From: Streptomyces poriferorum
Lineage (GTDB): Bacteria > Actinomycetota > Actinomycetes > Streptomycetales > Streptomycetaceae
Direction: 5' to 3'
Length of the DNA: 41,380 bases
Assembly (NCBI RefSeq): GCF_019399235.1
Contig: NZ_JAELVH010000021.1
Location: forward strand, 33,312 to 74,691
In this document: positions 30,081-36,777 of the stretch, one piece after another
Numbering within the stretch: position 1 is the first letter of the stretch
Layout of the letters: the number at the start of each line of letters is the position of its first letter
The notes under the pieces: generated by a model
What the model saw: only the letters and a program-made list of their open reading frames with translations
Database searches by the model: none
What the model was told of the DNA's origin: nothing
Translations under genes and position numbers: made by a program

Positions 30081-30109
30081 TTGACGTCGCCGGTGCCGCT
30101 CCTTACTTT
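30081..30109 (+). promoter_or_regulatory. Promoter of the carbohydrate ABC operon
   Basis: TTGACG (30081-30086) and TACTTT (30104-30109) are spaced by 17 bp. Transcription should start near 30116, about 44 bp before the ATG of the binding-protein gene, placing two operator-like sites in the early transcribed region. Confidence 0.65.
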
Positions 30110-30117
30110 GACCCGGC

Positions 30118-30139
30118 AAGCGCTTTCTAAAACGATTCA
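30118..30139. promoter_or_regulatory. Operator region of the carbohydrate ABC operon
   Basis: AAGCGCTT (30118-30125) and TAAAACGATTCA (30128-30139) adjoin. The second matches the lacI-gene sites in 10 of 12 bases; all three differ by one base from TGAAACGATTCA. A second AAGCGCTT copy lies at 30051-30058. Both motif types are LacI-like palindromes, so repression by the 25350 regulator, perhaps with a second regulator, is likely. Confidence 0.6.
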
Positions 30140-30159
30140 ATCAAGCGTAGGGGCGAACT

Positions 30160-31443
30160 ATGTCTCGGAACCAGGGCATGGACCGGCGGCAGATGCTGAA
30201 GCTCGCGGGCTTCTCGGCTGCCGGTCTCGGGCTGACCGCGGCCGGCTGCGGCTCGGGCGGCGGCTCGAACGGGCCGGTCACCATCCGGCACGCCTGGTGG
30301 GGCGCCGACGACCGGGCGAAGAAGGTCCAGGAGTGCGTCAAGCTCTTCGAGAAGAAGCACCCGAAGATCAAGGTGAAGACGGACTTCCAGCAGTACCCGG
30401 ACTTCTGGAAGAAGTTCAACACCCAGGCCGCCGGCGGCAACCCGCCGGACGTCATCCAGAACGCGGTGACGTTCCTGCGCAAGTACGAGGCGAAGAACGT
30501 CCTGCTCGACCTCAACCCGCAGGCGAAGAAGGGCAACCTCCAGCTGGAGGGCTTCCGCGCGGGGCTCGAGAAGTTCGCCGAGATCGACGGCAAGCTGCTC
30601 GGCGTCCCGGTCGGCAGCAACTCGATGTCCCTCGTCATCGACGAGAAGGTCTTCGAGAAGGCGGGCGTCGACCACAGCCTCGGCTGGACCTGGGACGACT
30701 GGTACGCGGGCCTGCGGAAGATCAAGTCCGGCCAGGGCATAGCCGGCGACTCCGGCCCCCACGGAGTCATGTACCTGTACGACCTGGTGCTGCGGCAGAA
30801 CGGCAAGGCGTTCTTCACCGAGGAGGGCATGGGCTTCGGCGAGAACGAACTGCTGCCCTACTGGACCGAGGCGCTCGCCCGGGTCAAGGCCGGCATCTAC
30901 GCCGACCAGAAGAAGGTCGAGCAGATCAAGCCGGCCTCCGCCCTCGCCAAGGGCCTCTCGGCCGGTGAGTTCACCTGGGACAACTTCTCCGTCCGCTACA
31001 GCGCGGAGGGCAAGAGCAGCTACAGCCTCGCGCCCATCCCGACCACCGACGGCAAGAAGACCGGCCAGTACCTCGGCTCGCTGATGCTGAGCGGAACGGC
31101 CCGCACCAAGCACCCCGCCGAGGTCGCCACCTTCATCAGCTTCATGACCCACGACCCCGCGGTCGCCCGCATCATGGGCTACGACCGCGGAGTCCCCGCC
31201 ACCACCGCGCAGTTCGAGGCCTTCCAGCCCACCGACGCCCCGAGCAAGGCGATCGGCGCGTACGAGACCGAGATCGCCAAGGCCGGAGTACTGGAGCCCA
31301 TCACCCCGCACCCGGCCGGTGCCGACGTCGTCGAGGCGGCGTTCCTGCGTATCGCCGGCGACATGTCCCTGGGCAAGGCCTCGCCGGAGGACTCCGTCAA
31401 GCAGTTCTTCTCCGAGGCGAAGACCGCCCTCGCCTCGAACTGA
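30160..31443 (+). CDS. Carbohydrate ABC transporter substrate-binding lipoprotein
   Basis: Extracellular solute-binding protein of family 1, 427 residues. The N-terminus has a twin-arginine stretch (MDRRQMLKLAGF) and a lipobox-like AAGC at C30, so it is probably a Tat-exported lipoprotein. The mature part begins with Gly/Ser tether and VTIRHAWWG, and contains PKIKVKTDFQQYPDFWKKFNTQAAGG and PPDVIQ, typical of CUT1 binding proteins that handle di- to oligosaccharides. ATG 30160 has TAGGGGCG upstream; ATG 30178 is an in-frame alternative directly before the twin arginine. It leads an operon with two permeases, a DUF624 protein and a pectin-lyase-like protein. Confidence 0.92.
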   Translation: MSRNQGMDRRQMLKLAGFSAAGLGLTAAGCGSGGGSNGPVTIRHAWWGADDRAKKVQECVKLFEKKHPKIKVKTDFQQYPDFWKKFNTQAAGGNPPDVIQNAVTFLRKYEAKNVLLDLNPQAKKGNLQLEGFRAGLEKFAEIDGKLLGVPVGSNSMSLVIDEKVFEKAGVDHSLGWTWDDWYAGLRKIKSGQGIAGDSGPHGVMYLYDLVLRQNGKAFFTEEGMGFGENELLPYWTEALARVKAGIYADQKKVEQIKPASALAKGLSAGEFTWDNFSVRYSAEGKSSYSLAPIPTTDGKKTGQYLGSLMLSGTARTKHPAEVATFISFMTHDPAVARIMGYDRGVPATTAQFEAFQPTDAPSKAIGAYETEIAKAGVLEPITPHPAGADVVEAAFLRIAGDMSLGKASPEDSVKQFFSEAKTALASN

Positions 31444-31456
31444 GAGGAATGACGCG

Positions 31457-32446
31457 GTGACTCACATCCAGACCTCCACGAGCGGCCCGGTCCTCGACAA
31501 GGACCTCGCCGCCGTGGAGCGGAGCGGCCCGGGACGCAAGACCCGCCCCGCTCCGCGACCGCGGGGCCACCGCGAGAATCTGACCGGCTATCTCTTCATG
31601 TCGCCCTGGATCGCGGGCTTCCTGTTCCTGATCGCCGGGCCCATGGTCTTCTCGCTGTACCTCGCGTTCACCGACTACAACCTCTTCGACTCCCCGAAGT
31701 GGGTCGGCCTGAAGAACTTCACCGACATGTTCGCCGACCCCCGCTGGCGCCAGTCCGTCAAGGTGACCGGCTGGTACGTGGTGATCGGCACCCCGATCAA
31801 GCTGGCCGCCGCGCTCGCCGTGGCCATGCTGCTGGCCCAGAAGCGCTGGGGCCAGTCCTTCTACCGGGCCGCGTTCTACGCACCGTCGCTGATCGGTGCG
31901 AGTGTCTCGGCCGCCATCGTCTGGCGTGCCCTGTTCTCCGACGACGCCGTCGTCGACCGGGGACAGCAGCTGTTCGGCATCGACGCGGGCGGCTGGATCG
32001 GCGATCCGAACATGATCATCTATGCGCTGGTGGGCCTCACGGTCTGGCAGTTCGGCGCCCCGATGGTGATCTTCCTGGCCGGTCTCAAGCAGGTCCCCAG
32101 GGAGCTGTACGAAGCGGCGAACGTGGACGGGGCCAGTGCCTGGAGAAAGTTCTGGAGCATCACCCTGCCGATGATCTCGCCGGTGCTGTTCTTCAACGTC
32201 CTGCTGGAGACCATCCACTCCTTCCAGATCTTCGGATCGGCCTACATCGTCAGCAACGGCAGCTGCGGCCCGGCCGACGCGACGCTCGTCTACACCTGTT
32301 ACCTGTACGACCAGGGCTTCGCGAACAGCCGGATGGGCTTCGCCTCCGCCATGGCATGGCTGCTGCTCGTCGCCGTGGGCCTGGTCACCGCCGTGCTGTT
32401 CTGGTCCCAGAAGCGCTGGGTGCACTACGAGGAGGGGGGCCGATGA
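31457..32446 (+). CDS. Carbohydrate ABC transporter permease, first subunit (MalF/LplB-like)
   Basis: Membrane subunit of a CUT1 sugar importer, 329 residues with about six helices after a polar N-terminus of about 40 residues. GYLFMSPWIAGFLFLIAGPM begins the first helix, as in most of these permeases, and the ATPase-coupling EAA loop reads YEAANVDGASAWRKFWSITL. GTG 31457 follows GAGAGGAA 13 bp after the binding-protein stop. Its stop overlaps the start of the second permease (ATGA). The substrate is inferred from neighbours, not from the permease sequence. Confidence 0.92.
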   Translation: MTHIQTSTSGPVLDKDLAAVERSGPGRKTRPAPRPRGHRENLTGYLFMSPWIAGFLFLIAGPMVFSLYLAFTDYNLFDSPKWVGLKNFTDMFADPRWRQSVKVTGWYVVIGTPIKLAAALAVAMLLAQKRWGQSFYRAAFYAPSLIGASVSAAIVWRALFSDDAVVDRGQQLFGIDAGGWIGDPNMIIYALVGLTVWQFGAPMVIFLAGLKQVPRELYEAANVDGASAWRKFWSITLPMISPVLFFNVLLETIHSFQIFGSAYIVSNGSCGPADATLVYTCYLYDQGFANSRMGFASAMAWLLLVAVGLVTAVLFWSQKRWVHYEEGGR

Positions 32447-33306
32447 CCCCGATGGACACCACTGCCGTACGACGCCGGCTCCCCGGCTCCCTCGCCTGGC
32501 ACATCGGCGCCCTCGCCATCCTCGCGGTGGTCCTCTACCCGGTCGTGTGGACGATCGGCGCGTCGTTCAAGCCGAGCGAGGACATCGTCGGCGCGCTGAA
32601 CCTCCTGCCGACCGACCCGATCACCGACAACTACCGGCGGCTCGCCGACGGCATCGCCGACATCCCGATCTGGAAGTTCTTCCTGAACTCGGCCTACATC
32701 TCGGTCGGTTCCGTGATCGGTGTCGTCATCTCCTGCTCGCTGACGGCCTACGCCTTCACCAAGGTCCGCTTCGCCGGGCGCAACGCGATGTTCGCCATCA
32801 TGATCGGGACGCTGCTGCTCCCGTACCACGTACTGATCATTCCGCAGTACGTGATGTTCCAGAAGCTGGAGCTGATCAACACCTTCACTCCGCTGCTGAT
32901 CGGCAAGTACCTCGCCACCGACGCGTTCTTCGTCTTCCTCATGGTCCAGTTCATGCGCGGGCTGCCCAAGGAACTCGACGAGGCCGCGCGGCTGGACGGC
33001 TGCGGGCACCTGCGCATCTACTGGTCGATCGTGATGCCGCTGTGCCGGCCCGCGCTCATCACCAGCGCCATCTTCACCTTCATCCAGGCCTGGAACGACT
33101 TCATGGGCCCCCTGCTCTACCTCAACGAGCCGGACAAGTACACGGTCTCCATGGGGCTGCGGATGTTCATCGACCAGGACGCCGTCGCCGACTACGGCGG
33201 CATGATCGCGATGTCACTGGTGGCCCTGCTGCCGGTCCTCGCCTTCTTCCTGGCCTTCCAGCGCTACCTCATCGACGGCATGGCCACCTCCGGCCTGAAG
33301 GGCTGA
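32443..33306 (+). CDS. Carbohydrate ABC transporter permease, second subunit (MalG/LplC-like)
   Basis: Second membrane subunit of the CUT1 importer, 287 residues with six helices. The EAA loop is DEAARLDGCGHLRIYWSIVM, and the AWNDFMGPLLYL block near the end is characteristic of MalG-type permeases. ATG 32443 overlaps the preceding stop, with GAGGAGGGG upstream, so translation is coupled. No ATP-binding gene follows; sugar importers of Streptomyces commonly share the MsiK ATPase encoded elsewhere. The next gene starts 7 bp downstream. Confidence 0.92.
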   Translation: MTPMDTTAVRRRLPGSLAWHIGALAILAVVLYPVVWTIGASFKPSEDIVGALNLLPTDPITDNYRRLADGIADIPIWKFFLNSAYISVGSVIGVVISCSLTAYAFTKVRFAGRNAMFAIMIGTLLLPYHVLIIPQYVMFQKLELINTFTPLLIGKYLATDAFFVFLMVQFMRGLPKELDEAARLDGCGHLRIYWSIVMPLCRPALITSAIFTFIQAWNDFMGPLLYLNEPDKYTVSMGLRMFIDQDAVADYGGMIAMSLVALLPVLAFFLAFQRYLIDGMATSGLKG

Positions 33307-33313
33307 GCACCCC

Positions 33314-33895
33314 GTGGCGACGAAATCCTCCGCCGCACCCAGGACGTCCTTCGTCCGGGAGCGATTCACCGTCTTCTCCGAATGCCTGCTCACCGGCGTG
33401 TGGATCACCGTCGCCGCCCTGCCGCTCGTCACGTTCCCCGCGGCGTTCGCCGCGGGGAGCCGGCACCTGCGCCGCTATCTGGCCGGGGAGGCGGGCGGGG
33501 TACGGGAGTTCGCCGCCGACGTACGGGAGGCGTTCCGTACCGGCTGGCGGGTCTCCCTGCTGTGGTGGGCGGCACTCGCACTGCTCGCCTTCGACTGGCA
33601 GGTCGCCCGGTCGGGCCTGCTCCCGGGAGGCCGTCCGCTCATCGCCGTGAGCCTGCTCGGCCTGCCGGCCGTGGCCGTCTGGGGCCTGCGTACGGCCGCC
33701 GCCTGGCACCCCGGCTCACCCTGGTCGGCCACCGCGCGGGCCGCGGGCCGCCGTACCCTCACCGACCCGGCCGGATCACTCCTGCTCGTCGGCGGATTCG
33801 TCGCCCTGGCCCTCTCCGCCTGGCAGATCCCGCCCCTGGCCGCGCCCGCCCTCGGCTGCCTCGCCGCCGCGGCGGTCGCTGCCGACCGACGCTGA
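33314..33895 (+). CDS. DUF624 (YesL-like) membrane protein
   Basis: A 193-residue protein with four to five hydrophobic segments. It belongs to the DUF624 group, small membrane proteins often encoded with oligosaccharide ABC permeases, such as YesL and YteU in the Bacillus rhamnogalacturonan genes. Family features are the opening RERFTVFSECLLTGVWITVAALPLVTFPAAFAA and the cytoplasmic FRTGWRVSLLWW segment. GTG 33314 begins 7 bp after the second permease, so it is co-transcribed. It might assist assembly of the transporter; the function is not established. Confidence 0.82.
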   Translation: MATKSSAAPRTSFVRERFTVFSECLLTGVWITVAALPLVTFPAAFAAGSRHLRRYLAGEAGGVREFAADVREAFRTGWRVSLLWWAALALLAFDWQVARSGLLPGGRPLIAVSLLGLPAVAVWGLRTAAAWHPGSPWSATARAAGRRTLTDPAGSLLLVGGFVALALSAWQIPPLAAPALGCLAAAAVAADRR

Positions 33896-33962
33896 CCCGA
33901 CGGCCGGCCCCACCTACCGCACCACGTCCCACCACGCGTCAGCGTGCGATCAGTCATGCCCA

Positions 33963-33988
33963 TTTTCGCCACGAGTTTTCGCCACGAA
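33963..33988 (+). repeat. 13-bp tandem direct repeat upstream of the PcRGLX/YetA-like gene
   Basis: TTTTCGCCACGA occurs at 33963-33974 and 33976-33987 in tandem with a 13-bp period, ending a few bases before the ribosome site. It is unusually T-rich for this DNA. Confidence 0.75.
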
Positions 33989-33999
33989 TTGGAGTCGTG

Positions 34000-36744
34000 A
34001 TGTCCCCGATCCCCCGCCGTACCGTCCTCAAGGCAGCCGCCGTCGCCGGTGCGGCCACCACCTTCTCCTGGGCGCTGAACGACACCGCCCAGCAGGCAGC
34101 CGCCGCCACCGGCAAGGCCGACGAAGGCCCCGTCGAGATCAACTGGCTGGAGGAGGAGGGCCTCGGCGCCTCGCCCGGATCCACCTTCGGCGTCCCCTGG
34201 GCCAAGGGGCGCTACCCGGCCGACCAGAAGTTCGCTCTCGCCACCGCCGACGGCAAGGACATCCCCGTCCAGACCTGGGCCACCGCCAAATGGCCCGACG
34301 GCTCCCTGAAGTGGACCGCGCACGCGGTCGGCCCCGAGGCCGGCGGCGCCAAGAAGTTCACCCTCACCACCGGCGAACCCGCCACCGCCGCCCACAAGGT
34401 CACGGTCAAGAACAGCGGCGGGTCGATCACCGTCTCCACCGGAGTCATCACCGCCAAGATCGGCAAGACCGGCTCCTCGCTCGTCACCTCCCTCACCCGG
34501 GGCTCCACCGAGATCGCGAAGAACGGCCGCCTCGTCCTCATCCGCCAGGGCGAGATCGAGGACGGCGACCAGGGGCAGGAGAAGTACGAACGCTTCGAGA
34601 GCGCCATCAGCAAGACCGAGGTGGAGCAGAGCGGGCCCGTCCGCGCCGTCGTCCGGATCGACGGCAAGCACCGCCACGGCAACCGCTCCTGGCTCCCGTT
34701 CTCCGTCCGGCTCTACTTCTACGCGGGCGCCGAATCGTTCCGCATGATGCACACCATCACCTTCGACGGCACCCAGGAACCCGGCAAGGCGAGCGGCGAC
34801 TTCATCCGCGGCCTCGGCGTCCGCTTCACCGTCCCCATGCGCGACGAGACGTACGACCGCCACATCCGCATCGGCGGCGACGAGACCGGCATGCTCCGCG
34901 AAGCCGTCAAGGGCATCACCGGACTGCGCCGGGACCCGGGAGCCGCCGTCCAGGCAGCTCAGTTCGAGGGCACGAAGCTGCCCGACCCGGCCACCTGGGA
35001 CCAGCGCGTCACCACCCGTCTCCCGCTCATCCCGACCTGGGGCGACTACACCCTCAGCCAGCTCTCCGCCGACGGCTTCTCGCTGCGCAAGCGCACCAAG
35101 AAGGGCCACGGCTGGATCGCCGCCGGCGGCGGACGACGCGCCTCCGGCTTCGGTTACGTGGGCGGCGCGAGCGGCGGGCTCTCCTTCGGACTCCGCGACT
35201 TCTGGGAGAAGTTCCCCGCCCAGCTCGACATCCGCGGCGCCGACACCGACGCCGCCGAAGTCACGCTCTGGCTCTGGTCGCCCGAGGCCGAGCCGATGGA
35301 CCTGCGCTTCTACCACGACGGCCTCGGCCAGGACACCTTTGCCGAACAGCTCGAGGGCCTCAACATCACCTACGAGGACTACGAGCCCGGCTTCGGTACC
35401 CCGTACGGCATCGCCCGCACCAGCGAACTCGTCTTCTGGGCCAACGACTCCACCCCCAGCGCCGAGGCCCTCGCCCAGCAGACCCGCACCGTGCGCACCC
35501 TCCCGCAGCTGGTCGCCCCGCCCTCCCAGCTCATCGGCGCGGGCGTCTTCGGCGGACTCTTCTCCCCGGTCGACCGCTCCACGCCCGCCAAGGCGAAGAT
35601 CGAGGACCACCTGGACTTCCTGTTCACGTACTACAAGGACCAGGTCGAGATGCGCCGCTGGTACGGCTTCTGGGACTACGGCGACATCATGCACTCGTAC
35701 GACCCGGCCCGGCACCAGTGGCGCTACGACGTCGGCGGCTACGCCTGGGACAACTCCGAACTCTCGCCCGACCTCTGGCTCTGGTACGCCTACCTGCGCT
35801 CCGGGCGCGCCGACATCTTCCGTTTCGCCGAGGCCATGACCCGCCACACCGGCGAGGTCGACGTCTACCACCTCGGCGACTGGGCCGGCCTCGGTACCCG
35901 TCACGGTGTCCAGCACTACGCCGACAGCGCCAAGCAGCAGCGCATCGCCAACACCACCTACCGGCGCTTCTACTACTTCCTCACCGCGGACGAACGCGTC
36001 GGCGACCTGATGCGCGCCAACGTCGACTCCGACGAGACCTTCCTCGGCCTCGACCCGCTCCGCAAGATCCGTACAGAGCCCTACACCCCCGACCGGCACG
36101 CCCTGTCCGTCGGCTTCGGCACCGACTGGAGCGGGCTCGTCTCCGCCTGGCTCACCGAATGGGAGCGCGGCGGTCCGCAGGCCGAGAAGGCCAAGGCGCG
36201 CGTGCTCGGCACCATGGAGACGATCGCCGCCCAGCCCAACGGATTCGTCCAGGGCAGCGGCCTCTACGACCTGGACACCGGGAAGTTCGCCGTCGCCACC
36301 GAACCCGTCGTCAGCGTCTCCCACCTGTCCGGAGTCTTCGGACTCAACGAACTGTGCGCCGAGCTCATCGGCCTGATCGACATGCCGAAGTTCAAGGAGG
36401 CCTACCTCGACTACTGCCGCTACTTCAACGCGAGCAAGACCGAACAGGCCGCCCGCTACGGTTCCAACTTCGGCTCCCTGCTCCTGTTCCAGGGCCACTC
36501 CCGGATGGACGCCTACGCGGCCGTGCAGACGGGCGACGAGAAGCTCGCCGCCCGTGCCTGGGAGAAGTTCTACAACAGCGACGGCTACAAGGAATCCGCC
36601 CCCTGGAAGACCGAGAAGGTGAGCGGCCCGGTCACCACCGTCCCGGGCAGCGAGGCCAACTGGGTCTACACCAACGACACCGCGCTGTACGGACTCGCCG
36701 CCATCGAGAACCTCGCCCTGGTCGGCGACCACATGCCGGCCTGA
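34000..36744 (+). CDS. Tat-exported PcRGLX/YetA-like protein (rhamnogalacturonan exolyase-like, PL26 relative)
   Basis: A 914-residue secreted protein. The first about 38 residues form a Tat signal (RRTVLKAAAVAGAATTFSWA, then AQQAAAA). The mature protein opens with VEINWLEEEG and has a beta-rich first half and a helical second half (DHLDFLFTYYKDQVEMRRWYG, YGDIMHSYDP, WDNSELSPDLWLWYAYLRSG, MTRHTGEVDVYHLGDWAGLG), the arrangement of the PcRGLX/YetA family, which includes a fungal rhamnogalacturonan exolyase. Bacillus YetA is also encoded beside lplABC-type transporter genes. ATG 34000 follows TTGGAG; GTG 33997 is the alternative. It ends the carbohydrate operon, 104 bp after the DUF624 gene. Lyase activity is inferred from family; active-site residues are not verified. 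Confidence 0.8.
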   Translation: MSPIPRRTVLKAAAVAGAATTFSWALNDTAQQAAAATGKADEGPVEINWLEEEGLGASPGSTFGVPWAKGRYPADQKFALATADGKDIPVQTWATAKWPDGSLKWTAHAVGPEAGGAKKFTLTTGEPATAAHKVTVKNSGGSITVSTGVITAKIGKTGSSLVTSLTRGSTEIAKNGRLVLIRQGEIEDGDQGQEKYERFESAISKTEVEQSGPVRAVVRIDGKHRHGNRSWLPFSVRLYFYAGAESFRMMHTITFDGTQEPGKASGDFIRGLGVRFTVPMRDETYDRHIRIGGDETGMLREAVKGITGLRRDPGAAVQAAQFEGTKLPDPATWDQRVTTRLPLIPTWGDYTLSQLSADGFSLRKRTKKGHGWIAAGGGRRASGFGYVGGASGGLSFGLRDFWEKFPAQLDIRGADTDAAEVTLWLWSPEAEPMDLRFYHDGLGQDTFAEQLEGLNITYEDYEPGFGTPYGIARTSELVFWANDSTPSAEALAQQTRTVRTLPQLVAPPSQLIGAGVFGGLFSPVDRSTPAKAKIEDHLDFLFTYYKDQVEMRRWYGFWDYGDIMHSYDPARHQWRYDVGGYAWDNSELSPDLWLWYAYLRSGRADIFRFAEAMTRHTGEVDVYHLGDWAGLGTRHGVQHYADSAKQQRIANTTYRRFYYFLTADERVGDLMRANVDSDETFLGLDPLRKIRTEPYTPDRHALSVGFGTDWSGLVSAWLTEWERGGPQAEKAKARVLGTMETIAAQPNGFVQGSGLYDLDTGKFAVATEPVVSVSHLSGVFGLNELCAELIGLIDMPKFKEAYLDYCRYFNASKTEQAARYGSNFGSLLLFQGHSRMDAYAAVQTGDEKLAARAWEKFYNSDGYKESAPWKTEKVSGPVTTVPGSEANWVYTNDTALYGLAAIENLALVGDHMPA

Positions 36745-36777
36745 GGCCCGTGAGGGCGCCCCGGGCCGGCGTGCGGG

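Noticed and set aside
33475..36732. A long minus-strand open frame opposite the YetA-like gene
   Set aside because: Composition is Val/Gly/Asp/Glu/Ala-rich shadow of the real gene, which has a signal peptide, ribosome site and recognisable family text.
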